A DNA stretch of 64,000 nt from Arbacia lixula (GCA_963669155.1 OZ022583.1:16330046-16394045), one strand, 5' to 3'. Numbered from the stretch's first letter, positions 1 to 13,765 are shown. Notes: generated from the letters alone by a model not told the origin. Program-made: numbers and translations.

Positions 1-248
1 CTAGTCTGGATACAGAGACTACATTGCAAGTACCATTCTTGTCCCCATCTGGTTAGGAAGGAGAAGCAGTGGAAGCTACATGTACATCAGGTCCACACTG
101 CTTTATTATGCTTTGCAGCATACTCATGATATGTAGAAAGAAGAGCCCACAACTTACACAAACATGTACAGTGTACATGTACATATACACATAGAACAGA
201 CAGAGGAACCATGAGATACATGTACAGTACAGGCTAAATACTTGTACA

Positions 249-470
249 TGTACACTACAGCTCAAAGGAATTGGCATAGGGAAAGGGAAGAAGCCGCAGT
301 TTTAAACCGTGGTATATTTTGTCCAGTTCAGCATGAAACACAATGTTTTAGCCTAAAAAGCATCATGTTTCATGCTGAACTGGACAAAATATACTGTGGT
401 TTAAAACAGCTGCTCCTTCCCTTTCTTCCCTTTCCCTTTCCCTATGGCAATTCCTTTGAACTGGAGTACA
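249..470. mobile_element. Palindromic MITE, foldback family A, copy 1
   Basis: The two halves are inverted copies of each other. The left arm carries CAGCTCAAAGGAATTGGCAT followed by AGGGAAAGGGAAG, then TTTTAAACC and a GTCCAGTTCAGCATGAAACA block. The right arm carries the reverse complements in reverse order, and the loop is near 345-360. A second copy of the same structure lies at about 30523-30748, so this is a dispersed family. It has no coding capacity. The flanks contain TACA on both sides, compatible with a short target duplication, but the exact ends are uncertain. Confidence 0.8.
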
Positions 471-3120
471 TATAAAAATATATGTATACGTACAACTGTA
501 TAAGCAGTAAACTCTATATGTACAGTGCTTTGCAAAGGGATATTTCACTTGAACAGTGACATTTCAATAAGTTAAACTACCATACAAATGGCCATTAATC
601 AGCCATTGAGCTCTCAGCATTTGTAGTGTTGCCATGGTAGAGCTCTATTTGTGCATCTAGTTGATAAACAAAATAAATAATGCATTTATTTGGATCTCCT
701 TAATAAATTTGTACAAACTTTTACAGAACATGTTGTTTTATCCTGGAGTTATCAAATTGCATTTCTTTGGGATTACAAGTACTGTTTACACATACTGTAT
801 AAGATTGGCTCCTACTCCAATTCAGAAAGTGACTTTTTTTTTTTACAAATTATGTAAAATGTACAAAGAAAAGGAGAAAATGAGAGACATACGAAGGAGG
901 GGGTTTAAAGAAAGATAAATCAAAAGAAACATAAGTAGATGATGACAATATCTGGCTTAGCACCATACATGTACACATTTGTATTTGTAAGGCTGTCAGC
1001 AGCCAACAAGATTCATGGTTCGATGCAACGCCCAGCCAAGCACAACAGCACAGACAGACCAGGATTCACTACCCCCAAACTACCCTTCCATAACTGGACT
1101 AATGATGATTATTAGTGACAACCCGCTGCCCACTCTAAATACTGTTTGTTGCAAGTGCCAACCAGAATAACTCCGGATAAAGAAACATTGCACATTTCAA
1201 CTCCCTGCTTTTCACTGCAGCACACATTCCTAATGACCTTTGCTCACTTTATGTTTCTGCTTGACTGCTTGTACAGTACCTTCCCTGAATGCACAGTTGC
1301 ATGTTTGTAATGGATTACCCCTCTTTTGTGTTTCAGAATACACCCTGGTGTGGACTAGGCAGTTACACACAGAGGTTTATGACAAGCATGTTTTTCTAAA
1401 AACACACCCCGGTAGCATTGAAGACAGGGTGGAGCAGTCAACTACCAATCTACATTTGTACTTGTACATCTAGTTGGATGGTGTGCCAGGAGTTTCCATG
1501 AGGATAACTGATTCTGACGTTCAGATGGGGGGAGGAGGGGGGGGGTGATGGTTCCTGGGTAAACCTAGTACATTTCTCGGTAGTGGAAGTGGCCATAATA
1601 TCGGCCTTTCCCTGATGAACATTCATCAATCACTTCCACACACTTTTAAAATCTGATGAATTTTCACACATGATAACATGTGAATGAATGACTTCGTGTT
1701 CATGCACAACACAAAGAAAGTGGTCTTGTTTCCCAATGTTGCATACATGTACATGTTCATGTATAATGTGCAATGTACCTGTCCAGGCATGTGTAACATG
1801 TAATGTCATATGAACTAAAATTACACACTGATGAACAAAATGTACAATCTACACTCCGTGTAGATAAGAAAAACCAGGATTGGTTTTGTGCTGAAAAAGA
1901 ATTGTTAGCACAGACATTTGCATGCACTCAGAACTGTGTATTATTTGTATACTGATGCATCCAATGTCTTTACATTTTACTGGTACAATGCACTTGTATG
2001 GATTATGTGGGTGTTACTGTAGGAAGGAGAAGAAACTTGAGCACAATACATTCACACCTCTGCATGGATATTTAAGTGTGCTAATGAATGTCAAAAGCAT
2101 TCCACAATCATGACAATGCTTTGATGTCCCATGCTCAGCACCGCTATTTCGCGGATGTCAACTTGGAAAGAAATATTTTTAATTCCCTATTTGGCCTCTA
2201 GAAGCTTTGTTCTGCATCACATATTTTTGCAATTTCAAGGAAGTCAAGGGCAACATCATTAGAGATCCTGCACCTAGCTTTTTCTAAAGGATTGAGGAAT
2301 GATGAATAAACAGAAAAATAAGATATCTTCACTTACAAACTTGACTAATTTCTTCCCTTTGCTGATTTTTGTGCATTTGTGTTTGCATGCAAAAATGCAC
2401 ACAGCTGAGATATGTTTTACTTGATATCTGTTACATGTATGTTCACAAAGAAGTAGACAAGCATAAAAGAGACTCCACATTTCATGTGTTCTCTCTGAGA
2501 AGCTGTTGCCACACAATCATGTTTGTAATTGTTAAAACACCTGTAAATCACATGATGAGAACACACATTTACGTACATATGTAACTTTCAGCATTGTTGA
2601 GCATGGGTTGAAAGAAAGAAGGTTGATTCATTTCATATCAGTATCCCTGTATGGATCAAGGTTCAATGTTTGCAGGTGTATACAACATTATACTGGAATC
2701 TTGTACTAATGTAAAATGAATGCATTTTTTCTTTTAATGACACAATTCAATACAGTAGGCCTGTGCCGAAAAGCACATACATGTAAAATAAATGATTATT
2801 CTAGGCCCTGTATTAAGTTTGCAATCAATTGCAGAATGGCAATGGCCAATCAACACCTTCGTTACACATGCTTTTATTCAAAAGACCGACCAGTAACCAA
2901 TCAAACTGCATCTTTCTAATTTGCAATTGATCGCAAACCTTCACATACATTAATGTTACGGCCTGCTGATCAGCATGTTTCTCTCCCAACATCACACGCA
3001 GATTTCTGGTTACACAACCCATAACCTCCACTTAGTACAGAGTACATGTACATGAGCTTGTAACCCACTAAAAAGTGCAAACCAATTTGTCAACATGCAG
3101 TCAAAAAAAAGTCCATACGG

Positions 3121-3144
3121 TATCATCATCATCATCATCATCAT
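3121..3144. repeat. ATC trinucleotide microsatellite
   Basis: About seven consecutive ATC units in gene-free DNA. Confidence 0.85.
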
Positions 3145-6100
3145 GTATTATGGTGCATGTGCACAAACAGAGAATAAGGTCCCCAGACGAACAAAAAATG
3201 CTGATTTCATTTTGTTTTTGACAGTCATGGAGGCAATGGAAGATTGATTGCATCCCAGGAATGATGCGTCTAGCATGGGGGAGCTACTGGTACTGACAGT
3301 AATGAGGAGACCAGATCACGACGTGTCTTCATTTATAAATCTCATGTGAGGATGTACTATTGATGTATAGTACATGTAGCAATATAAATTGCATGCACTT
3401 TTTGAAACTTTTTTAGGCAATTTTTAAAACAGAGCAGAAAAAAAAATGACAAGCTAATCAAAATTGAATAACATGTACTCTACATGCTGGATACTGTGCT
3501 GTACATTTTATGTTAAAGTTGTACATTGTGTCACTTTAAGAGCCTTGTGAATTTTGCATTTTTTGTTTAATATCACAATGTCATACAAGTATGAATATGT
3601 TCATGTACAATAGGTGAAACTTTTGATCATTTATTACTCAACTGTTTCATTTCAAGTCCACCTATTAGTTTGTGTATATTGCGTTTACTGTGCTGTGCTG
3701 ACTTTTAGCTAAGGACGACATTATGCTGCCTTCATGTGGTTGAAAGTACTAGCCGTAGACAACCAAAGTTACAACCCAAATCACAATTCCTAGTTATTAT
3801 CTCACAAAAACAAAACTGGAATAAAATATCAGGGGTGCTACATGTAAGAATACACATCAAGAACATAAACAGCTGATTTCTTTTCATGAGCCTTTTGTTT
3901 TTACATAATACTTCTTTTGTATTGCATTTTTGTCATCAGACACTGGCTTGGAAAAAATCAAACTGGGGCCCTGATGGCCACCATCAAGCTCCAGTTCACC
4001 GACCAACCCAAGTCAGGCTTAATTTACAGACATCGCCATGTCCCTCCTACACGTACAGTACATGTATTATACATGGTGAGGTGAACAATTGAACCCTCAT
4101 TCTAAAGCCTTTTTTCAAAAGAGTTCAGGTCTACAAAAAGATGTTTGCATGCATTGGTGCCTCTGGATTTTGCACACAGAGTTTTGTGGTCTACATTACA
4201 TACTCTACAGGCTGAATCAGACCGAAAGAATGTGACATGTACTAGTCAACAACAACAACAAAAGCCTCCTTCTGCATGAAAAAAAAAACATTCCAAAAGA
4301 ATCAACACATTATACTGCATGTGTCAAAGCCCACACATTGTTTGACAGCAGCAGAGTATGTACTGTACATGTGGCACATTACATGTGGATGTACAGTAAT
4401 AAGCCATTTTCGTAATGTATTCACAAATTTCCCCCTACCTGCCTGGTGATGCGTTATTACTCTCCACCTTTATTTCGTGATTCAGTCTGAATGGATGGAA
4501 TGCACTCTGAATCTATTAGTTATTTCCACTCGGACAAACCTTGGACAAGCTTTGGGGTTACCATTAGTAACAAATTGTTTGAACGATGTGAATAAAATTT
4601 GCATACATTATAATAATGGCTATCGTTGAAGAACCCTATACATGTATGTCATTACAAATGTACTTTGATGGCAGTACAAATCACGAAATTTCAAAAATTG
4701 ATAAAATATCACAAACATGCTGTACAAATAACAAAGAGGGACAATTTTATCTCACAGAACTATTATTTCAACCATACTTTACCTTACATTAAAGACAGAG
4801 AAGCCCTGTTACATAAGTATGTACATGTAAGTCATGAATCTCAGAATGGTTCAGCAGTGTATCCTAATGATACTGTGCATAAAATCTCACAGTCAAAGCT
4901 TTGCAAACATTTCCAAGAAATGAAAAAACTATCCTTGTTTACATCTTAAACACCTTGTATGTACTGACCATAGTCTACATTCATATACCGTATTGCTCCT
5001 GTTGGTGCACGAGCAGGCTTTGCTTCATCAACACATGCACTGTCAGCGGCGCAGAGAGTAGTCTCTGGTCTTTAGGCTTCAGGAATAACTGCAAAGCCAA
5101 TGCAACTGAATCTACCTGAATAGACTCTGGACCTAAGCATTACATAATTCAGTCTGAGACACCTAGATCACTATCAAAATATTTAGGAATCTTGGCAAAT
5201 ATTGACTCATTTTTATCTGGTGTTATTCCAGTCCTCTCCACCTTTCAGAAGCCCTCAAATCTCCATGTTTGATAACAATCAGTACAGTGTAACTGTAGAG
5301 CGGCAATTCCTCGTTTATTATGTTACACTTTATGGTACCTTTCCAATATACTTGGGTACCAAAGAAAGAAGTCCAATATAGTTTTATCTTCATCATGTCT
5401 TATTCTACTCTGTACACAAAGATCAGGCCAACATTGTACTATCAATTTTTTTTTTTTTAATAACAAGAACTTGCACGTAAAGGACTTTGACTATTGGTCA
5501 AAACACATTTGCTAATCTTTTAGTTTTGGTCCAATCAATTGTATTTAATATAAATTAAGTAACATAATTCATCCTTTGAAATACCAATCAAAATATATTT
5601 TCGATACATGTACAGCATATCTTTTTAAAGTCTCAGTCCTATTCTTTCATTTTCATGTGTAGTTAAACAATCGCATGAATAACAGAAATTTGTAAGCTAA
5701 TGTAATTCAGCCTCTTCATTTGACATCACACAAGCCATTTTTTTGTAATGTACATTTAATTTCCTGGAACAACTGACAAGATGATTGATGTAAGATTATC
5801 ATAATTCTACAAATGAACAACCACTATTTTCTGTACTTCATTACGATCCCAAACTTCCACGTGACAACACTTTTAGACCAGATTAAGTCTATTAGTATTC
5901 GTCTTGTCTGGACTTGGTGTATGTCTTTCAAGCTTACAGACATGATTACTGATGATGTGTGCTACTTATGTACTGTACATGTACAGTGTACATGTGCATG
6001 ATCGGTATACATACACACCACACGACACATGCAATGTGTTCTCCTTTGGGACAAATCCGTACACCTCTCTGAATAAACATTCTCTGCCATTCACATGAAT

Positions 6101-6784
6101 CAGTGCCATGCACATGAACAGAAAGTCTAGAGTTCAGCATTCAACGATGGTATTCACACCTTAGCATGCTCTTGACTCATGAGTCCAACCAGAATAAACA
6201 AGCCGCCGCTGCCTGCATAATCAAGCATAATGCATCCTTCACTATGAACATGGTCTTTTGTTACGCGGACAAAATTTGAAAGGGGCCCTTTGCAATGTTG
6301 TCCGCAGCACAAAAGACTATGTTTATAGAGTTTACACCATACAATGTGAATAAGTACACACTGCATACACTCAGAAAAAAAAATTAAAGAACTATTTTTT
6401 TTTATTTTTTTTTCAAATTGGGTTTTCTTGCCCTGTCCCTGCCCCTGCCCCATATTATCCTTACATGTGACCCTATACTATTAAGGCTTTTTACATTGGC
6501 ATCCCTATCCTTGTACTACATGTATTTGCTTGTACCCAGGTAAGGAAATGCACAATGTTCACATTCAAAATCACTAGCCCCGTATTTTCTTAATAGCTCC
6601 TACATATTTATGAGTCTTGCGCATCAGTTATACGCAATGAGTCCGCTCACCTGTCGTGCATATCTTTGGTCACTGTGTTTCTGCCTTCTGAGTTTCATTG
6701 CAAGCACCGCTTTTCCTTAGCCCCAGACGATTTTTTATTTCAGTTTAAATACTGAGGCTCTTAGCCCCGGTGTACGGGTTGACA

Positions 6785-6860
6785 CTGCAATTCTCCCTAT
6801 CACATACATGTATAGCCGATATCCAGCAATATCACCTCCAATACTGATATCTGATCAATT
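6785..6860. repeat. Dispersed repeat, first copy
   Basis: This stretch resembles 20499-20572. Both carry CAATTCTCCCTATC, then a CATGTA segment, AGCCGATATC, a CATATCACC-like block and a GATATCTGATC block in the same order. It is a short repeat of unknown class. Confidence 0.6.
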
Positions 6861-8088
6861 GCTCTTGGGGCGTATACATGTACTTCTGGTAAGAGTTTGG
6901 TATGTGTTCAATTCACGCAATAAAGCACAGAATCTGTAATTTTGACCCTTGTAAACCTCGTAATATAAAAATGGAAGGGTTGTTACATGGACGAAGGACT
7001 TGAAAAAAATACCACCAATCACTCACTGCGATGTTTTTGCCTACCTCAACATTGATTGTGGATGGACTAAAGAAAGAATGAAAACACACAAGCAAGACAA
7101 TGGCTATACATGTAGAATGTTTGTGAACCGGAAGTCCATATCCCAAGAATTAAAGGTAAAAAAATTAGAGCACCACACGCGTTCAGATTAGGAGAGAGCT
7201 ATATGCAGGGCCAAATAATCCTGTAATCTGTATACCCGGTAATAGGTGGGGCTAGCTCACTTTGAGATTTCATGGAGAAGAAACTTAAGTCTGCAATACA
7301 TACAGTACATGTAGTATAGTATGCAAGTAACATACAAGTTACAGTTACATGTATACATGTCTCAGTAATTGCTTTATGCTCAACATACATGTAACATTCT
7401 CTCTGTTAAAGTCATTTATGATAAGGACGTAGTCACTGCAGTGATTACGCAGGTAGCAATGAGCAACTGAGCTTCTTAAATGGTTAGGTGTTTGGGCTTC
7501 GGGAACCCTGGTCCAATTAGGATGTCAATATTTGCCATGGAACTGCACTAAACGAAAGGGGTGTGGGTTAATTGCACCCTAGAAGTAATTTGATGTTTAT
7601 TCAAAGCCTGTTGTCTATTATCCGGTTTTGCAGATTATTCAGGAATCAGGAGTCATGCTGTGCGGTGTCTGCGTTGAAAAAAGCAAGACTGGAAATATGA
7701 GGGCTCAGTTCAGAATGGCTTCAACTATCGCAACTTCTGGAAATCAGTGACACAATTCATATTCATAATTTTTTGGCACAGAAGAGGTCTACGTACATGT
7801 ATTCTACAGTGGAAAGGCAATGCCATTGTTGACATTGCATGCTTCTGAGGATATTAAAGAAGTTGATTTGTGAGCATTACTGGAAGGTCAACAAAATTAG
7901 AAAAAACTTTTACTTTTATTCATTTCCACAACTTCCAGAATAATGCAATGAATTATTTAACGTGGTACTCATATTTCCGATACTCCTACTATTGTTTGTG
8001 ACAGCCAATATCTAGGATTCAAACACAACCTGTGGAGAGTGAACTAGCAACTAGCAAGTCTTCATCAACTTGAAACAGACCCCTCTCA

Positions 8089-9135
8089 ATATAATGTAGG
8101 CCTGAGTCGAATCGATTATTAAGCCGGTGTTCGATCGAAGAAGTCGAACTCCGATTTCGTTTTGATGAATTCGATGCATCGACGAAATTACCAAATTGAC
8201 TAGAAAACACAAAATCTTTTGTTTGATAGTCCTGTTATACACAATTTATCTTCATATTTTCACAATTTTAATTTGCTTACTTGGTTCCTACTCTCTTTTG
8301 TGAGTTTTGCAGGTAACGCATCAAGAGAATGAACAGGTCGCTCGATGATCAAGCAGCTACTACATACTACTTGGATTTGATTCGTTCACTACTATACAGC
8401 GCAACGCCACAACAAACAATTGTCCATAGACTTTGTACAACGGATAGCATCGTGTGTTGTGAAAACCCGGAAATACAGTGGCAATCGTGCGTAAGGCTCA
8501 TTTGCATACACGCTGCCGACGTATAGACTAATAGAGCGTCTCCGTACAGCGATTCGGAGACCACTGATTGGTGCATCGCGTAGATCACGTCATAACCATG
8601 TGGTCGCCAAAACAGTGATACAATATCCAGTCACGTTGTCCGAAACCCGGAAGCGATTTTTCGACGCATTAGGGTTACGAAAAAAAAAAATCGCAACCCG
8701 GAAGCTGATTGACTTTCTGCCCGTTTACGTTTGCAATAGACTCTCCAGATTCCAACCTACATACATGTATACGATGCCATATTGACGCTAATTTGTAAGA
8801 TTTTGACGGAAAAACAAGAAGTAATCGAAATTCGCTTACATGTGCAGTATCGGTGAGAAAATAGATTCTCCGAGGTTACCTATCATAATTCATATAAAAT
8901 ATAGGAAAGTGAAATTCTAGGTCAATTTTGGTACGAGGTGATAGAGAATTGCATGCTTGTTTATGTGGGGAAATGGAAGGATTGCACTGCGTATGCTTAC
9001 TATATTTTCATTCATAAATTGGCTCTTGGCAGTGGCTGGGTGACGTCATGTATCGATGCATCGATGTTCGATCGGCGCAAAGCCATCGAACACCGGTTTC
9101 TGAAAAAATCGATATGACTCAGGCTTAATATAATG
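8089..9135. mobile_element. hAT-like non-autonomous DNA transposon with 8-bp target duplication
   Basis: The element occupies about 8097-9127. Its ends are inverted repeats: the left begins TAGGCCTGAGTCGAATCGAT and the right, read backwards, begins TAAGCCTGAGTCATATCGAT. Sub-terminal inverted blocks (CCGGTGTTCGAT and GATGCATCGA) are shared. It is flanked by an exact 8-bp direct repeat, ATATAATG, at 8089-8096 and 9128-9135. An 8-bp duplication is typical of hAT elements. The roughly 1-kb interior has only short open frames and no transposase motif that I recognise, so it is probably non-autonomous. Confidence 0.85.
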
Positions 9136-9315
9136 TGCAATATCTTTATCCCTCTAACATTAACAAGTGCAGCGACAACATTTCATGAGTGTTGCATCTT
9201 GATCATGAATGTTATTTTGAGCAGAAGGAAAAATTGATATGGACATTTTTATGAACAGTGGGAGAACAAAACATGTATTAATTAAAAGCCTATATTTTTG
9301 TGAAAATGTGCCAGT

Positions 9316-9584
9316 GTTTGTGGATCACTCACTACTACTACTACTGTACTGGTGACTGGCCTTTACCACAAATTACAACAAAAACCATTTTATTAAACAA
9401 TCACTTTTACCTTCAAGTTTAACATAAAACACACATCAAACATAATAAGTGCAAATTGACACTAGGTAAGTTACACAGGTTAAATCTAACTCAGGATATG
9501 TAGCATTATATCTTTTGAGAATGTTATGTTTAGCTGCAACTACAACTACTGTAAGTTACCAAGTAAAGTGAGTGATCCACAAAC
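9316..9584. mobile_element. MITE-like element with about 18-bp terminal inverted repeats
   Basis: GTTTGTGGATCACTCACT at the left end is matched by its reverse complement at 9567-9584. The interior is AT-rich, with an ACT triplet run near the left end and no coding potential. No clear target duplication was seen. Confidence 0.6.
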
Positions 9585-11650
9585 CGCCCCCCTGTGTATT
9601 TCTGCTCATTGTGCGTTATTGAAGGTTAGATGCAGGATTTGTTGTGGATTTACACATTAGTAAACATAATGCAAGAGTTGCTGAGGAAAATTGGGCAAAA
9701 TGTGGATATATTTGACAATTGCATATTTTCGTCCAAAATATGTTTTTCAGCTAGCATCCGTATTTCCATGATTTTCTCATTGATCGCAAAAAGCTTCTCA
9801 TGATTTTGTTATTCCACTCGAAAAAACATGGCTGAGACGCAATATTGGCAAACTGTACTCATCGGATTGAAAGAAACATCGCACATTATCTGTAGAGGCT
9901 GGTTTCAAAGTTCAGTTAATGCTTTTAATTACTGGGCAATTTTCGAAGCGCAATGTCTCTGAAAGTTTCTCAGTCTCACTAATCTTCAATTAAAAAAAAC
10001 ATACTTTTTTGAAGACCATAATTTTGTTGATATGTGAGTGAAATGTCAGTATGTAACCTATTCATTTTGGTACGGATTTATTCAAAAGAAAACAGAGGGC
10101 CGGTTTGAGGCACCCGCATCATACATGTATTGTAGCTATAAAAAGTACAGCGTAGAAGCAGCCTTTTCCACCACACCATAACGAGATGAACAACGCCCGA
10201 GCTCCCCGCATTATCACCCGGTCCTAGCCCGTTAAACACATAGCTACATGTACGGCTTCAAATTCAAACACACAGACAGCGTATGCGTAACTAGTATAAG
10301 CTACAAACGTTTTCTCACCTTTCCCCTCCTCTTCCTGTCTCGTATTTTTTCCATGATAGTCCTACCAATATTCCATACTGGTAAATATCCAACGGAACTT
10401 ATAAATCCAACGGACTTCTTGCCGAAATCTCATTTGAGAGGAAGAAGATATCGGTCGCGAAGCGTCGTTCAAGACGCCATGTTGAATCACAACATAGAGT
10501 GCGCTGTTCGATATAATCCCCCTCCTCTGAGAAATTATTTCTTATCCGTAAAAAAAAAATCGTTGCTCCGGACGAACAGAGCTGCATTGCATTACATTTT
10601 GTATTAGGGCCGTAGATGTCACAGAGAAATTACACTCTGACAATATTCTTATATATTCATCTACTCGTTTGAAACGTAACATATCAAACTTATTCCCAGC
10701 TATTTTGTATCAGTGTAAGAATAGTGTGCCTCGAGAACATCTTCTTTGAAGAAACTTTTTTTTTTTACTGAAAAGGAGCGTTAGGCGAACACAATAGATG
10801 TTGGCCAACAAAGGACGATAAATTTCTGATACACTTGATTGCCTTCAGTTGTTTCCCCAATTGAATTCAATACGTCTTGGGCTTTTCTTTAGAGCCTGCC
10901 GCCATAATCCCTGCGTACCAAAGAGAGGGTTTGAATACATTCAGTCTCAGGCTTAGTCTTATTTATGAAGTTCAGGTCCGGCCTATACTAAGCCTCTAGA
11001 AGCACTTCGGCGTTCCTATAAAACTCACTGAAATAATAGATCGGGGCCTACATGAAGGCATATATTGGAAGATAAATACCAAGATATTCAGTGTCGTTTA
11101 AAGCAAACATAAGCTCCGTTATAAACTGAAGTATAATATTAAATGTATTTGATTTACAGGATACAGCATGCTATGCATAACTGGGTCGGGTTATTTTCAA
11201 ATTGAAATTCCTCCAGAAAGTGATAGAGATGAGATCGGCATAACAAATAAAATAATACAATAATACACCATACGGTATTAAAAAGGAGTGGTTGGTTGTT
11301 ATGTCGGTTTATCTCGGAGAGCTGCACACTGAGAAATCGATTAAATGAGGATCCGCGGAATATTGAAAAATGTCTTGTTCTTCATAAAAATATATTCCGA
11401 CACGTATATAATGGAAGCGTTATCTGCATACCTCATGTTTGTTATCTTTGCACCTCAAAACTAAACATCTTCGACAAACCCCGAAAGCATCATTAAACAA
11501 ATAACATAATAATGCTCGTGCGAACTGTCTTGAAGGCGTTTCTTCACATATGCACTGGGGACTGAAGTTGCTGAACAACAGACTTGTTTGCAAAATCTCA
11601 TTTGCGCCGAGGCCAAGTGACTGTGACAAGTGTATAACTTATGGCTACAG
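9585..11650. other. Gene-free spacer
   Basis: There is no exon or recognisable protein here. The open frame at 10248-10607 (119 codons) reads as low-complexity, basic sequence without a family signature. The longest frames overlap each other on opposite strands, as expected by chance. Confidence 0.5.
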
Positions 11651-11653
11651 AAA

Positions 11654-11656
11654 ACA

Positions 11657-11712
<56 letters not shown>
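11654..11712. repeat. CA/TG dinucleotide microsatellite
   Basis: An alternating CA run with a short CGCG interruption near the left end. Valine- and cysteine-rich open frames on the minus strand here are artefacts of the repeat. Confidence 0.95.
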
Positions 11713-11714
<2 letters not shown>

Positions 11715-11766
11715 TGATGTCCCAAGCCTACACAAAAAGTACATCATTACAAACGAATGTATATTA

Positions 11767-11832
11767 TACAAATATACCAAGCTGTGAGATTGTATAGTAT
11801 ACAAATATACCAAGCTGTGAGATTGTATAGTG
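11767..11832. repeat. Perfect 33-bp tandem duplication
   Basis: Two identical 33-bp units lie head to tail at 11767-11799 and 11800-11832, each containing AATATACCAAGCTGTGAGAT. The second unit runs into the left arm of the neighbouring foldback element. Confidence 0.9.
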
Positions 11833-11950
11833 GAAATTGTCTATCTGAGGAGGGAGTGGCATAGAACTATTTTTTCCGAGGGGCGAAGCCCCCTAGGAAA
11901 AAATAGTAACTTATGCCAGTCCCTCCGAAGATGGATAATTTTCACTATAC
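11827..11950. mobile_element. Foldback MITE forming one long hairpin
   Basis: The left arm begins TATAGTGGAAATTGTCTATC and the right arm ends GATGGATAATTTTCACTATA. The arms pair along nearly their whole length through GGAGGGA / TCCCTCC, GGCATA / TATGCC, CTATTTTTTCC / GGAAAAAATAG and GGGGC / GCCCC, leaving only a few bases as loop near 11886-11889. There is no coding capacity. Confidence 0.85.
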
Positions 11951-13301
11951 TTTCGAACTCAATGCTTGGTATATTTGTTTTATATCCCTTATGTAAAACA
12001 ATAACTAATAAATACTATTTAGAAAATAGTAAAACTTTGGGTAACACCATGTGGTTGTATGTCGCCTTTTTTTTTCTCTGTCTCGATATCGGTTCATCCC
12101 AGGTAAATGCGCAACACACCGCGCACTGCATTCATGCGCGCACTAATTTACGCCCGCTCAGGTAGAGAGCATGCGCAGTAGTGCCAAGGAAGAAAATAGT
12201 AAATAGAGCATGCGCAGTCCTCCCCATGAAAAAATAGTGAAAAATATCCGGAGCTGAGGCAGATATAGTCAATTTATTTTGTAGTCTGCGATCATCAATT
12301 GACCAATCACGTTCCCAGAATACTCATGAATATTCATAGAAGGGATATAACAATTATTATGTTTATCCTTATACATACACATCAAGTGAATACTAGGAAA
12401 ATATATGCAGAAAATAAACTTGTCAAGCAAATACTCATCATTCAAATGCTGTAAAGAACATGATTTTTCACCCTATTTTTTTAAAACAAATAAAAAAAGG
12501 AGTATTTTCTATTTAGTAGCTAAAATGACGAAAACTACTAGGAGACAAAATACACTTGACTCATAAACTGACACCTGTTGGGTTGTTGACAATGGGCATT
12601 AATTGTTATTATGTTCTGAATTGATGGTGTGATAGCCAGGTCCGAATTTGTACAAAAGTGAATATCTTCAAAATATTATTAATCATTACGTATGATAGAT
12701 GAAATGTCACGAAACTTCCTTCTAAAAAATGACTTCCTTTGACATATGTCTCGGAGCTTCAACGTGTGATTTTAAAGTAAGAGACGTCATCAAACCAAGA
12801 AAATATCTGCTTTCAATTACCGTGGCAGTCTCCATAACAGAAGTATCTAGATGATATGTAGGGGAGAATTAAAAAACAAACAATGAGAATGTTACTGCAC
12901 TACGTAAATTAATCAGCCTTTTCAAAGTTGGAGAAAATCTTCAGAATCAAGAGGCTAAGAACGGTGACTCGGTTAAGGGTAGTTACCCGTGTTGATGTTT
13001 GAAGTGAAAGTATGGTCAATATCATTGACTGACATGAGGAGCGTTTTAGGAATTGTGAAACGTGGTTCCTCAGACCAGGCGTGGATGCAGGATTTAGGGA
13101 AAGGCCGGGGAGGGGGCACATTTAGAAAAGCATATTTTATCGGGGAAAATCGTGTGATAACTAAAAAAAAAAAAAAAAAAGAAAAGAAAAGGTCCTCACT
13201 ACCAGAAAAGGGGGGGGGGGGGGGCAAAAAGGACCTCATTTTAAAAACTTTGGTTTTAAAAGGCTGGGCACGGGCCGGATGTGCCCCGCCCCCCCCCCCC
13301 C

Positions 13302-13335
<34 letters not shown>

Positions 13336-13495
13336 TAATAATTAAAAAAAAAATCCGCCACTGATTCATACGAATGATGAGGATTCCTTAACAGGTTCTA
13401 ACTAGAGCTGCTGGAGCGGAGAGAAAGCTGATTGTGCAGATAAGAACCAGGAAAATACGTTTCTTACGTGAAACGCGAGATATGATATGAGAACT
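11951..13495. other. Gene-free spacer with poly-C/poly-A tract
   Basis: No gene is seen. A C run directly followed by a long A run lies near 13281-13333, and further A and G runs lie at 13163-13222. Parts of 11975-12010 and 12335-12360 resemble each other in inverted orientation around the string TTATATCCCT, which may be an outer inverted repeat of a larger decayed element. Confidence 0.45.
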
Positions 13496-13634
13496 GGGGG
13501 GCATTTCATCAAAGGACTTGTCGGACGTTTTATCTGACAAACTGTTATAAGCTACTGAAATGCTTGCATCTTATTGGCCGAGAGCAAACTTGTCGGATAA
13601 AATATCCGACAAGTCCTTTGATGAAATGCCCCCC
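13496..13634. mobile_element. MITE with about 30-bp terminal inverted repeats
   Basis: The left end GGGGGGCATTTCATCAAAGG plus ACTTGTCGGA is exactly mirrored by the right end TCCGACAAGT plus CCTTTGATGAAATGCCCCCC. The element is about 139 bp and non-coding. Its end resembles that of the element at 59639-59808 (GGGG..GTTTCATGAAAG), suggesting related families. Confidence 0.85.
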
Positions 13635-13712
13635 GATCCAGAAAGCTTTTAACAGATTGCGTACGTCTCGGCATACAACACTAAATAATATGTTAGGGAA
13701 ACAGAGAGACAG

Positions 13713-13715
13713 AGT

Positions 13716-13765
<50 letters not shown>

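Larger units (their letters stand above)
1..8096. other. Gene-free AT-rich spacer, left end
   Basis: I found no exon that combines good splice sites with a recognisable protein in this stretch. Short open frames (under about 110 codons) occur on both strands but show no family similarity. The DNA is AT-rich and scattered with the palindrome TACATGTA, for example near 79, 163, 220, 244, 968, 1745, 3047, 5607 and 5970. It also holds one foldback element (about 249-470), a G-rich run near 1528-1549 and an ATC microsatellite near 3121-3144. It could be intergenic DNA or an intron of a gene to the left. Confidence 0.6.

Noticed and set aside
1019..1045. GGTTCGATGCAAC, resembling a tRNA T-arm
   Set aside because: No matching acceptor stem, anticodon arm or A box nearby.
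3929..4060. Possible exon after the acceptor TTTTTGTCATCAG
   Set aside because: Two frames are open but neither peptide matches a family I know, and no partner exon was found.
10248..10607. 119-codon plus-strand frame
   Set aside because: No domain, no Kozak or splice support, and an overlapping frame on the other strand.
11461..11813. Cys/Val-rich minus-strand frames
   Set aside because: They are encoded by the CA/TG microsatellite.
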